Shown: positions 18,301 through 26,451 of the stretch, piece after piece
Layout: the number at the start of each line of letters is the position of its first letter
Numbering within the stretch: position 1 is the first letter of the stretch
The notes under the pieces: model-generated
Database searches by the model: none
What the model was told of the DNA's origin: nothing
The model's input: only the letters and a program-made list of their open reading frames with translations
Assembly: GCA_020852835.1 (NCBI GenBank)
Contig: JADZAC010000015.1
Coordinates: 28,456-92,455, forward strand
Direction: 5' to 3'
Origin: Flavobacteriales bacterium
GTDB lineage: Bacteria; Bacteroidota; Bacteroidia; Flavobacteriales_F; PHOS-HE28
DNA: 64,000 nt
Translations under genes and position numbers: made by a program

Positions 18301-20360
18301 TGATCTGCATGGGTGAAGACCCCGTGCTGCTCCAAGTGGTCACCACGGGCTATTCCTCGCTGGCATGGGGGGCGCCGTTGTCCGGCAACAGCCTCACCCA
18401 AACGGTTTCACAGCCCGGCACCTACAGTTGCACGGTACAGGCCTGCGGCATCACCACCGAGCTCAGCACGGAGATCATTGTGGGTGCGGCGCACGCGGAG
18501 GTGGTGGATCCCGGTCCTTTTTCCATCTGCCCCGGCGACACGTTGCAACTGGCGGCTACCGGTGGGCAAGCCGTGTACATCTGGGATCCCGGGCAAGCGG
18601 TGGGTGATTCGCTGGTGGTGACCCAAGCGGGCGTGTACACGCTCACCGCGCTGGATGGCAACGGATGCAGCGATACCGCTGCGGCCGTAGTGGTCACGGA
18701 ACATGATTTTGGCGGCCCGCTGGGGAACTTGGACCAAACCGGTTGCAGCGGCACGCCGGTACAGTTGCAGGCTGATGCACCCGGCAACTACACGTGGTAC
18801 ACGGACAGCGCCTTGACCAACGAGCTGGCCACCGGCCCGGTGCTTGATCTGGGCTCGCCAACGGACAGCATGGTGGTGTACTTGGTGCGCTCGGACAGTG
18901 TTTGCACCGGATCACCGGTCGGCGTGGCCGTGAATGTGGTGGATCCACCTGCGGCCGTGCTGTACGGTGGCACCGGTATGGTATGCGTAGGAACGGAGGT
19001 TCAGTTGGTGGCGAACGTTTCCCCGCCTTTCCAAGCGTACTGGACAACACCCGCCGGGGAAGCCCTTGGGGACACCTTGGTCATGGATCCGGTCGCGGTT
19101 TCGGATGCCGGATGGTACGTGGTGGCGGCGACCTCCTCCGGATGCATGGGCCTTGCGGACAGCCTGTTGCTTGCGGTGGTGGAGCCGGCAGTCCTTGATC
19201 TGGGGCCGGACACGGTGTTCTGCGGGGGGGATTCGCTGTTGTTCACGGTGCCGGCGGGCTTCGTGGATCCGGTATGGCAACAAGCGGACAGCAGTACCAC
19301 GTTTACCACGGACCAAACGGGATCCGTCACCTTGCAGGCCACGGACATGAACGGGTGCTTGGTGCAGGATGAAGTCCAGGTCGTGGAAATCTTCCCCGAT
19401 CTTCCGGTCACGGGCGGGGAAGTCACCATCTGCCTGGGTGAGGATGTGTTGCTGCTGGCCGCAGGCAGCGGCAATCTGAGCTGGTATGCCGATTCCCTCC
19501 TGCAGGTGTTGTTGGCCTCCGGCGATTCCGTGACGATCACCGCACCGCTGGACAGCCTCACGCTCTATGTGCTGCAGGAACAATTTGGTTGCACCACCGG
19601 GCCGGTGACGATCCATGTAAACGTGGTGCCTGAGCCGGTGAACATCACCTTGGCCGGCACGGAACCCTTCTGCATCGGTGGCATGGGAACCCTTACCGCC
19701 TCCGGCCCGCCCGGCCTGGAGGGAGCATGGTCCACGCCTTCCGGATATTTCATCGGAACCAGTTTGACCTTGGACCCGGTGCAGGCCACGGATCAGGGAT
19801 GGTACACCATGGTTCCATCATTGGCCGGCTGCATCGGTGCCCCGGACAGCATCTTCGTTTCCGTGCATCAGCCCGTGCCGCTCAACCTCGGTCCGGATAC
19901 GCTCTTTTGCGCAGGTGGCCTGTTCACGTTGATGCTGCCAGCCGGCTTTTCCGATCCCGTGTGGAGCACGGGTGCCACCGGCCAGAGCATCACCATTGCG
20001 CAAGGCGGTGTGTACAGCGTTGCCGCCACGGATACGAACGGCTGCCCGGTAGGCGACATCATTCTCATCAACGCCGTGGATTGCACACCGGTGATGCCGA
20101 ATGTCTTTTCGCCCAACGGCGACGGCACCAACGATGTGTTTGCGCCCGGCGCCGTGGGCGCGGTGGAAGCGGACGTGCAGATCTACGATCGCTGGGGCAA
20201 GCTGGTGCACAGCGGCGATCTGTTGAAACAACCATGGAACGGAACGGATGATCGGACCAATGAGCCCGTGCCCAACGGAACCTACTACTATGTGCTCCGG
20301 TTGGTGGACAGCAGCAGGGAGGGAAGGGAGCTGTCCGGCTATTTCACCGTATTGCGCTGA
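15342..20360 (+). CDS. Giant type IX-secreted protein with propeller and Ig-like repeats
   Basis: 1672 residues. A signal peptide (RLLLTVAVALSALGSVRAQ) leads to a beta-propeller-like region (about 25-430) with SBBP-type repeats such as DAAGNIYATGEFSG and DPAGNIYVTGQYSD. About 1000 residues of Ig-like modules follow, each starting with a variant of ICPGDT..L and ending in a VTDTNGC-like strand; at least eight can be counted. The last 90 residues are a CHU_C sorting domain (NVFSPNGDGTNDVF, YDRWGKLV, PNGTYYYVLRL), so the protein should cross the outer membrane by the type IX system and be anchored or released. In-frame ATGs at 15342, 15351 and 15354 are all possible starts. Probably an adhesin or structural surface protein. 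Confidence 0.88.
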   Translation: MVGMMDRLLLTVAVALSALGSVRAQTYWSKDVGGPGNDHVADVKTDAAGNIYATGEFSGSITFGGSTYLSQGSIDMFLAKLTPAGQVVWFVQGGGPGIDRGIKLAVRGGQVAVVGEFTQTATFQGQSLTSAGGADIFLAVHDAATGQQQWIASGGGPLASDRPYGVAISPSGQVTMAGEFSGTVNIGGTVMTSMPDPITAVPSVDVFIASYSAAGAPLWARQGAAKYTDRAIDLVTDPAGNIYVTGQYSDTIQFAASYPNAMYNATFLLKLDGGGNEQWFRRTGGATYNEVRDMQWSSANDLLLVGDLRGTMIFLDSVPDFISSVDAYAYYLLRVNGNGELVADTVVTSANEVSGRALDERNGMITVLGQFKCQFTSMVDSAHAGLWMATGIQDLFITQHYMDSLYVIKEAQQFGGRQEKLAGQVATLLDGSPIFCGSFEDMLVFPCMNDFSADLASTFAPWDLMAPNTAGFCGNSYYGAFAADTSNGLKDGFIAHGLVPGRAPYDWWDRSQDNCSFLPHMLCLGQGEMAYACPDTVEFCGPGIIGIKPEFSFSINQHNHFIGPELDFLWNTGATTDSLAVTASGTYWVTCTAINGCWQWTDTIVVLVHPFPPQPLLSDDVVVATNSPNQYFIDICDPQQVWLWCSNADTASTFYWTTSGASLYNDSILVDTSGYYHFIMVNEFGCSRYNQITLTDHPHAPIPEVEVSLAITYPQDVDQNDTLNLCPDMDRTVRVVPIFTLNGAPYSFPVTDPPSFQFGFTVNGILSVLDFPGYESGFMVYGDQWYVDEASMFITNAPCGTDTLWLPTVVSDSIYVHVFPAVNVNIALTGPSVICPGDTAQLVADCPNCDQVSWLGMGIMATNGDTVWTGGGDFTATGFALDTNGCSFSHTAFIHVSYPGVPELDVLPSDGVICPDSSALIFTSAEGSYTWFGPQGEIAVNNDSIVISIPGEYYLSLVDPNGCHLTSDPILITGYSTPYLNVLPDGVICMGEDPVLLQVVTTGYSSLAWGAPLSGNSLTQTVSQPGTYSCTVQACGITTELSTEIIVGAAHAEVVDPGPFSICPGDTLQLAATGGQAVYIWDPGQAVGDSLVVTQAGVYTLTALDGNGCSDTAAAVVVTEHDFGGPLGNLDQTGCSGTPVQLQADAPGNYTWYTDSALTNELATGPVLDLGSPTDSMVVYLVRSDSVCTGSPVGVAVNVVDPPAAVLYGGTGMVCVGTEVQLVANVSPPFQAYWTTPAGEALGDTLVMDPVAVSDAGWYVVAATSSGCMGLADSLLLAVVEPAVLDLGPDTVFCGGDSLLFTVPAGFVDPVWQQADSSTTFTTDQTGSVTLQATDMNGCLVQDEVQVVEIFPDLPVTGGEVTICLGEDVLLLAAGSGNLSWYADSLLQVLLASGDSVTITAPLDSLTLYVLQEQFGCTTGPVTIHVNVVPEPVNITLAGTEPFCIGGMGTLTASGPPGLEGAWSTPSGYFIGTSLTLDPVQATDQGWYTMVPSLAGCIGAPDSIFVSVHQPVPLNLGPDTLFCAGGLFTLMLPAGFSDPVWSTGATGQSITIAQGGVYSVAATDTNGCPVGDIILINAVDCTPVMPNVFSPNGDGTNDVFAPGAVGAVEADVQIYDRWGKLVHSGDLLKQPWNGTDDRTNEPVPNGTYYYVLRLVDSSREGRELSGYFTVLR

Positions 20361-20420
20361 GCGGGGAAGGGCGTATGGTCCAAGCAGGGCGGGAGTTCGC
20401 GTTGGTCAATAATACCGGCA

Positions 20421-20690
20421 GGAGCGGGGCGTTGGGAGCGTGGCCTGAAGTTCTTTTGGCCGCCCCGGGTGCCCGTGTGCTTGGCCTTCGGCAAGAATTT
20501 CGGCTGGGCACCCGTCGGGCTGGGAGTTTATCCCGGCCTTGAGCCGGGGCTGTGGTGTCCTTGTCCCGTCCTGCGGTCGCGGGGCTGCAGGGGCTCCGAT
20601 GCCCTGAGGCTCTCGAAGGGCGCCTCCTCGCTCCACGCGTCCGCAAGGCCAGGCCTGCGGCCAGCCGCCGCTCCCATCCCTGGCGGGAGG
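20421..20690. repeat. Dispersed GC-rich element, copy B, with inserted hairpin
   Basis: Matches copy A at both ends (GGGGCGTTG near 20426; TGTGGTGTCCTTGTCCCGTC at 20551-20570; right block 20621-20688). The centre 20597-20620 is replaced by a 24-base segment containing GCCCTGAGGCTCTCGAAGGGC, the same hairpin type as at 8311 and 8603. It fills the 406-base gap between two convergent genes. Confidence 0.8.
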
Positions 20691-20766
20691 CAGCACGCAT
20701 GGTTGTGCCGATAGTTCCGGACCCTTCGTTCGGGGCTTTGATCGTCTTGCCACAGGAATCAACTCC

Positions 20767-21249
20767 TCACAAGTACACCACCTTCACTCGCACCCGCATC
20801 TCTCCCTCCACCACAAAGCTGGCTTTGTTGAAGTTGGGCCGGTTCATCGGCCCTACCGAGGTGTAGTTGGAGAAACCGATGCCTTCCTTGGGCAGGAAGA
20901 GGCCCTTGTCGACCCTGCCGTTCGCATTCTCATCGTGCAGGATGTTCACGGCGTAGCGCCCAGGCGGCAGGTTGGTGAAGGTGTGGGTGGCCTTGCCATC
21001 GGTGATCGGTGCGGTGCCCAGCTTGCACCAGTGCTCGTAGTGTTCATCGGGGATGGTGCCGTCTCGATCATACAGGGCGAACTGCACCCTGCCCTTGGTA
21101 TTGCGCAGATGTTCCACTTCCACGGTGAGCGTTGCGGTGCGATCCGCCGGGATCACCGGTGAGGCAGGGTCAACGGGGAACGAGGTACCGGTTTGCATTG
21201 TGGCCATGCACAAGGCCAAGGCCGCCACGGTGTTTGTGATCAGGTCCAT
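20767..21249 (-). CDS. DUF2141 secreted protein
   Basis: 160 residues with an N-terminal signal sequence. The family pattern is clear: LTVEVEHLRNTKGRVQFALYD, a central TFTNLPPGRYAVNILHDENANGRVD, then GIGFSNY. DUF2141 proteins are small exported beta-sandwiches of unknown role in many Gram-negative bacteria. This one is the last gene of the efflux operon, 22 bases after lpxR, which suggests it is needed when the envelope is remodelled or pumps are induced. That functional link is inference from position only. Confidence 0.88.
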   Translation of the reverse strand: MDLITNTVAALALCMATMQTGTSFPVDPASPVIPADRTATLTVEVEHLRNTKGRVQFALYDRDGTIPDEHYEHWCKLGTAPITDGKATHTFTNLPPGRYAVNILHDENANGRVDKGLFLPKEGIGFSNYTSVGPMNRPNFNKASFVVEGEMRVRVKVVYL

Positions 21250-21271
21250 GGTTGATCCGTTGTTCCGGGGT

Positions 21272-22240
21272 TCAAAGGTTGAAGGCCACGGTCACGCTTC
21301 CGTATTCCAAGGCACTGCCCCCCTTGAAGGGAGCGGTACGCATCTTTTGGGCGAGTTTGACGGCCAGCTTGGGCCGCTCGTACACCAGGCCCACTTCGGT
21401 GAAGGCACTGATCCGCTCCAGCCGGTCCTTGCCAAGGGTGTAGCCCTCCTCCGAGGCGGTGATGTGATGAATGATCCCGCCTTGCAACAGGGCGTTGTAG
21501 TAGATCACCCGGGCGGTGGGCCGCATCAACAGGTAGAGCTGGTACTTTCTTCCGCCATTGCTTCCTTCGGAAGCAGCATCATACGGGCTGCGCACGCGGC
21601 CCATCCGCAGACTGAATCCCGCGCCCATGGCATCGTACAGCGTGCCAACGAAGGCATCCATGATGCCCGACACGATGAACTTGCCCGGTACGTTCACCAC
21701 TTCGCGCTCCACCTGCAGGTTGTAGTTGAGAATGATATCGTTCGGTACCTGATTGTCCCAGCCTTCGGGAATGGTGTAACCGATGGCGCCATGCACCCAG
21801 GTCTGGGCCTGGTCGGCCAAGCTCAGCGGCCCCATCACGCCGATGTTCATCTCGGTGGCCACGGTGATCCGCTTTGCTCGGTCCATGGAACGGAGCGAGT
21901 GGATGGCGAATAGCGCTCCTGCGTATGGCCGGTCTTCGGGCTGCACCTCTGCGATGTCGATCCTTGAGGGTGTGAACATGTGCTGTGCGAGCCCCCAACC
22001 GTACAGGTTGTCGTCATCCGCCACGTGCAGCAGCAGGCGTTGCAGGAAGTTGCGCTTCTCCCTGCGGAAGAAGTACTCCACCCGCACCCCGTTGGTGTAG
22101 TAGCGGTCGGTGCCGTCGCCCTTGAAAACAAGGTAGTCGTTGTCCCACACCACCTGCAGCGATGGACCCACTTGTGTTTGGGCACTTGCAGCCAACGGCA
22201 GCAGTGCTGCGAGCAATGCAGCGGCGATGATCCCGTTCAT
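21272..22240 (-). CDS. LpxR-family lipid A deacylase (outer-membrane barrel)
   Basis: 322 residues with a signal peptide (MNGIIAAALLAALLPLAASAQ). LpxR hallmarks are an early VVWDNDYLV followed by DRYYTNGVRVEY, the segment with the conserved Asn/Asp and Thr of the active site, then GWGLAQHMFTPSRI and EDRPYAGALFA. Beta-barrel strands fill the rest. LpxR removes 3'-acyloxyacyl chains from lipid A in the outer membrane of enteric bacteria; the same chemistry is presumed here. The gene starts 17 bases after the RND pump stop, within the efflux operon. Confidence 0.85.
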   Translation of the reverse strand: MNGIIAAALLAALLPLAASAQTQVGPSLQVVWDNDYLVFKGDGTDRYYTNGVRVEYFFRREKRNFLQRLLLHVADDDNLYGWGLAQHMFTPSRIDIAEVQPEDRPYAGALFAIHSLRSMDRAKRITVATEMNIGVMGPLSLADQAQTWVHGAIGYTIPEGWDNQVPNDIILNYNLQVEREVVNVPGKFIVSGIMDAFVGTLYDAMGAGFSLRMGRVRSPYDAASEGSNGGRKYQLYLLMRPTARVIYYNALLQGGIIHHITASEEGYTLGKDRLERISAFTEVGLVYERPKLAVKLAQKMRTAPFKGGSALEYGSVTVAFNL

Positions 22241-22257
22241 GGCCTGCTGTCCGGTTT

Positions 22258-25200
22258 TCACGCGGTGCGTGTCCGCTTGGTGAAGCGCTCCTTCAGCCGG
22301 TCCACCACGTAGTACACCAAAGGCACTAAGAACACGGTAAGTGCCAGCGAGGAGAGCAGGCCTCCGATGATCACCCAGGCCAGGCCGTTCTTCCATTCGG
22401 CAGCGGTGCCGGTGGCCAGGGCGATGGGCAGCATGCCGATGGCCATGGAGAGGGTGGTCATCAGGATGGGGCGCATGCGTTCCTTGCCAGCCACCACCAG
22501 CGCTTCGGCGTAGTGCTTGCCTTCGGCCTTCAGCTGGTTGGTGAAGTCCACGATGAGGATGGCGTTCTTGGTGACCAAGCCCATGAGCATGATGAGGCCC
22601 AGCAGGGCGAAGAGGCTGAGCTGGCTCATGGAGAGATTGAGGGCGAGAAAGGCTCCGATGGCCGCCACCGGGATGGCGAAGAGCGCCACGAAGGGGTAGA
22701 TGTAGCTATCGTAGAGGGCCACCAGGATGAGGTAGATGAGGATGAAGGAGATGAGCAGCACCGAGCCGAGCGCGCCGAAGCTTTCGTCCTGCCGCTTGAT
22801 GTCGCTGCCCCAGGCCATGCCCATGCCCTCGGGCAGCGGGTGGCCCTTGATGTAGGCCACCACGTCATCGGCTACCGAGCCGGAGGGCCTTCCCAGTGCA
22901 TCGGCGGTGAGTGTAACGGCTGGCTGGCGGTCCTTGCGTTCCAGCAGCGATGGCGCGTTGCCGCGTTGGATGTCGGCGAACTGGGCCACTTGCAGGGGCA
23001 TGCCCATGGGGTTCACCACGGTGAGCTGCTGTACGTCGGCGAAGTTGCGCCGGTCGAAGCGGTCCAGGCGGATGCGCACGGGGTATTCGGTGCCGGCCTC
23101 GGTGAGGGTGGCATCGTCGTTGCCGGTGAAGGCGGTGCGCAGGGCCATGCCCGTGTAGGCGGTGTTGAGGCCGAGGCGCTGCATCTTGTCCGCATCGGGC
23201 ACCACCATCCATTCGGGGCTTCCTTCCTCCACGGAAAGCCGCACGTTGTCCGCGCCGGGGATGGATTGCACCACGCCTTTGAGGCTGTTGGCGGTGGCCA
23301 TCACCTCCTGGCGGCTGCGGCCGCTGAGGGTGATCTCGATCGGTGCGGTGCGCGGCACTAAGCCCAAGGCCATCATGGAGAAGTTGATGCCGCTGTAATC
23401 CTTGGCGAGCGCTTCGCGGAGCTTGCGCATGAAGGCTTCGGTGGCCACGTTGCCGATCTCCTTCTTGGGCTTTAGCTGCACGGTGAACTCGCTCTTGTTG
23501 GCCGCGCCCACGCCCAGGCTGCCGATGCCGGTGCTGGGGCCGCCCACGTTGCTGAACACAGTGGCCACTTCGGGCTGGGCCATGATGGATGCCCCGATCA
23601 CCCTGGAAACCGAATCATTGCGGGCCAGGGCGGTGGCCTTGTCAAATTCCAGCGCCAGGCGGAACTTGCCTTGGTCGCCGGTGGTGATCAGTTCCTTGCC
23701 GATGATGTTCTGCTTCATCATGGCGGCGGTGCCCACAAAAAGCAGCAGCACGAAGCCGGTGAACAGGAGCTTGCGGCCCAGCACCCATTGGAGCGCGCGC
23801 CCGTACCATTGGATGAAGGCTTCCAGGCCGCCTTCGAACCACAGCAGGAAGCGGTTGAAGGCATTGGAGGGCCGCAAATCTTCTTTGATGCCGATGCGCG
23901 AAGCCAGCCATGGCGTAAGGGTGAAGCCGACCAGCAGGCTGGTGAGCGTGGAAGTGACCACCACCACGGAGAACTGCTTGAGCATGTCGGCCACGAAGAC
24001 CTGCAGGAAGAGGATGGGCAGGAACACCACCACGTCCACCAAGGTGATGGAGAGGGCGGCAAAGCCGATCTCCATGCGGCCGTCGAACGCGGCAGTGCGT
24101 TTCTCCTTGCCCATGTCCAGATGGCGTTGGATGTTCTCCAGCACCACGGTGGCATCGTCCACCAGGATGCCGATGATGAGCGACATGGCCAACAGGGTCA
24201 TCAGGTTGAGGGTATAGCCCAGCAACCACATCACGGCGAACGCGGTGATGAGCGAGGTGGGGATGGCCACGGCCACGATGAAGGCGTTGCGGAAGCTGCG
24301 CAGGAAGAGCAGCATCACCAAGGAAACGAGGATCACGGCGAGGATGAGGTCGAAGACGACGGAGTTCACCGCGGCGATGGTGTTGTCGGTGCTGTCATCG
24401 GCGATCACGAACTGCACGCCCGCTTCGCGGTTTTCACGCTCCATTTCCTGGAATTTCGCCCGCACGGCCTTGGAGACATCAACGGCATTGGCATCGCCTT
24501 GCTTCTTGATCAGCAGCCCGATGCCTTGTTGGCCGTTGTAGTAGCTCACGGAGGTGGCTTCCTTGGTGCCGTCCACCACTTCGGCAAGGTCCTTCACATA
24601 CACCGGACTGCCCGGTACGGGCATGGCGACCTGCACGTTGCGGATGTCTTGGAGCGATGTGAATTTGCCTAACAGGCGCACGGTGCTGCTCTGGTCGTCG
24701 GTCTCCACGCGCCCTGCGGGCAGGTCGATGCCGGCGCGCTTGATGGCCTCCACCACTTGCTGCAACGGCACCCGGTACAGGCGCAGCTTGTCGCGGTCCA
24801 CCTTCACCTGCACTTCACGCTGCTCGCCGCCCAGCACGGTGATCTCGGCCACGCCCTTGATCTGCTGCACCTGCGGCAGGAAGTCGTCCTTCATGCGCTG
24901 GAAGAACACGGTGGGCGGCAAGGTGCTCATGGCGCTCACGGACATGATGGGCAGGTCGTTGGGCGATACCTTGCTCATCACGGGGTTGAGGATGTCGGCG
25001 GGCAGGTCTTTGCGGATGTTGTCGATGTAGCGCTGGGCATCCTGCATGGTGCGGTCCAGGTCGGTGCCGTACTTCAGGTTGGCGATGATCACCGAGGCAT
25101 CAGGCAAGGACTTGGTGACCAGATAATCCACGCCCTCCAGGTTGGAGAGGGCGTCCTCGATCTTGCGCGACACGGAGGTCTCCACCTCGTTGGGCTCGGC

Positions 25201-25359
25201 ACCGGGGTAGCCGGTGCGGATCACCACCACGGGTTGGTTGAAGTCGGGCATGAGCTCATAACCGAGGTTCATGTAGCCGATGATGCCCAACAAGGCGAAC
25301 ACGCTGAAGAGCACGATGATCAGCGACGGGCGCCGGATCGATAGTTCGGTGATGTTCAT
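22258..25359 (-). CDS. RND-family efflux pump, inner-membrane subunit (HAE1 type)
   Basis: 1033 residues, AcrB-sized, with the duplicated plan of this family: TM1 at the N-terminus (RRPSLIIVLFSVFALLGIIGYMNLG), a large periplasmic loop, five TM helices, then the second half. The proton-relay aspartate pair is in TM4 (IIGILVDDATVVLENIQRH), and a conserved lysine follows in the second half (LVTKNAILIVDF). Together with the fusion protein and TolC-like channel encoded just upstream it forms a complete tripartite pump. Drug- and lipid-type substrates fit better than metals, because the HME metal motif is absent. Second half ends normally; nothing truncated. Confidence 0.95.
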   Translation of the reverse strand: MNITELSIRRPSLIIVLFSVFALLGIIGYMNLGYELMPDFNQPVVVIRTGYPGAEPNEVETSVSRKIEDALSNLEGVDYLVTKSLPDASVIIANLKYGTDLDRTMQDAQRYIDNIRKDLPADILNPVMSKVSPNDLPIMSVSAMSTLPPTVFFQRMKDDFLPQVQQIKGVAEITVLGGEQREVQVKVDRDKLRLYRVPLQQVVEAIKRAGIDLPAGRVETDDQSSTVRLLGKFTSLQDIRNVQVAMPVPGSPVYVKDLAEVVDGTKEATSVSYYNGQQGIGLLIKKQGDANAVDVSKAVRAKFQEMERENREAGVQFVIADDSTDNTIAAVNSVVFDLILAVILVSLVMLLFLRSFRNAFIVAVAIPTSLITAFAVMWLLGYTLNLMTLLAMSLIIGILVDDATVVLENIQRHLDMGKEKRTAAFDGRMEIGFAALSITLVDVVVFLPILFLQVFVADMLKQFSVVVVTSTLTSLLVGFTLTPWLASRIGIKEDLRPSNAFNRFLLWFEGGLEAFIQWYGRALQWVLGRKLLFTGFVLLLFVGTAAMMKQNIIGKELITTGDQGKFRLALEFDKATALARNDSVSRVIGASIMAQPEVATVFSNVGGPSTGIGSLGVGAANKSEFTVQLKPKKEIGNVATEAFMRKLREALAKDYSGINFSMMALGLVPRTAPIEITLSGRSRQEVMATANSLKGVVQSIPGADNVRLSVEEGSPEWMVVPDADKMQRLGLNTAYTGMALRTAFTGNDDATLTEAGTEYPVRIRLDRFDRRNFADVQQLTVVNPMGMPLQVAQFADIQRGNAPSLLERKDRQPAVTLTADALGRPSGSVADDVVAYIKGHPLPEGMGMAWGSDIKRQDESFGALGSVLLISFILIYLILVALYDSYIYPFVALFAIPVAAIGAFLALNLSMSQLSLFALLGLIMLMGLVTKNAILIVDFTNQLKAEGKHYAEALVVAGKERMRPILMTTLSMAIGMLPIALATGTAAEWKNGLAWVIIGGLLSSLALTVFLVPLVYYVVDRLKERFTKRTRTA

Positions 25360-25371
25360 GGCTCCTGGAGG

Positions 25372-26448
25372 TTACTTCACCAGCACGTTGGCCCCGTCGC
25401 GCAGATCAATGAACCCACTGGTGACGACCACATCGCCGGGGCTGAGGCCATCGGTGACCACCACGTTGGGCCCCACGTGCCTGCCCAGGGTTACGCCGTG
25501 CAACACAGCCTTGCCGTTGTTCACTAAATACACCTGGGCCTTGCCCTGGTCCGCCAATACGGCGGTGGAAGCCATCAGTACGCCTTGTTGTTCCTCGCCT
25601 TCCTGCACATGTACACGGCCGAACATGCCCGCCTTGATGGCGTTGCCGGCCGTGTTGCGCAAACGCAATTGCACGGGGTAGCTGTTGGCCTGGTTGGCCT
25701 TGGCCCCCACCACCACCACAGTGCCCACCAGCGCAACATCGGGCAGCACATCCACGTCCACCCGCCATTGCTGGCCTTCCCTGAACCTGCCGATATCGGA
25801 TTCGGGCACGCTCACGGTGAAGCGCAACGTGGCGATGTCGGTGAGCTGCACCAAGGGCACACCCGGCGCGGCAAAGGCACCTTCCTCATTGAATTTGGCC
25901 GTGACCACTCCGGTAAAAGGGGCCCGGATGGTGGTCTTGGCCAGCTGCTCGCGCAACTGGTCGCGCTGCACCTCGGCGGCGCGCAGGCCGAGCTGGGCCT
26001 TTTCCAGCTGCACGCCTTGCACGGCATCGGCCTGGGCCAATACGGTATAGCGGTCCACATCGCTTTGCAGGCCGCCGATCTGCACTTCCACGCCTTGCAA
26101 TTGCAGGCGCAGCAAGGAGTTGTCCAGTTGCACCAGGGGTTGGCCTTGCGCCACGTGGCTGCCCACGTCCACCAGCACATTGGCGATCCTGCCCTGCAAT
26201 TCGGCGCTCACCTTGGTCTCCTTGTCCGGTTCGAACGTGCCGGCGTAGGAGATCCCTGCGGTCAAGGGCTTCAGGCGAACGGTGTCCACGTGCACGGTTA
26301 CGGGTTGTTCGCTGTCGTAGTGGTACACGATGCTTTCGGCCGCCCGCTTGTTGTGGGCCAGGCGTACGAACACCAACGCCACCACCGCAACCGTGAGCGC
26401 GATGACGATCCACCGGGCCTTGTTGTTCTTCTGTTTCGTGTGCATCAT
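25372..26448 (-). CDS. RND efflux periplasmic adaptor (membrane-fusion protein)
   Basis: 358 residues. An N-terminal membrane anchor (IVIALTVAVVALVFVRLA, about 14-31) precedes the barrel-sandwich/lipoyl half motif (TFEPDKETKVSAELQGRIANV and GSHVAQGQPLVQLD), a short helical hairpin, the second lipoyl half (TTIRAPFTGVV) and beta-barrel domain (VPESDIGRFREGQQ). It bridges the inner-membrane pump to the outer-membrane channel. It begins 3 bases after the TolC-type gene stop and is followed 12 bases later by the pump gene, so all three subunits come from one transcript. Confidence 0.94.
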   Translation of the reverse strand: MMHTKQKNNKARWIVIALTVAVVALVFVRLAHNKRAAESIVYHYDSEQPVTVHVDTVRLKPLTAGISYAGTFEPDKETKVSAELQGRIANVLVDVGSHVAQGQPLVQLDNSLLRLQLQGVEVQIGGLQSDVDRYTVLAQADAVQGVQLEKAQLGLRAAEVQRDQLREQLAKTTIRAPFTGVVTAKFNEEGAFAAPGVPLVQLTDIATLRFTVSVPESDIGRFREGQQWRVDVDVLPDVALVGTVVVVGAKANQANSYPVQLRLRNTAGNAIKAGMFGRVHVQEGEEQQGVLMASTAVLADQGKAQVYLVNNGKAVLHGVTLGRHVGPNVVVTDGLSPGDVVVTSGFIDLRDGANVLVK

Positions 26449-26451
26449 CGG

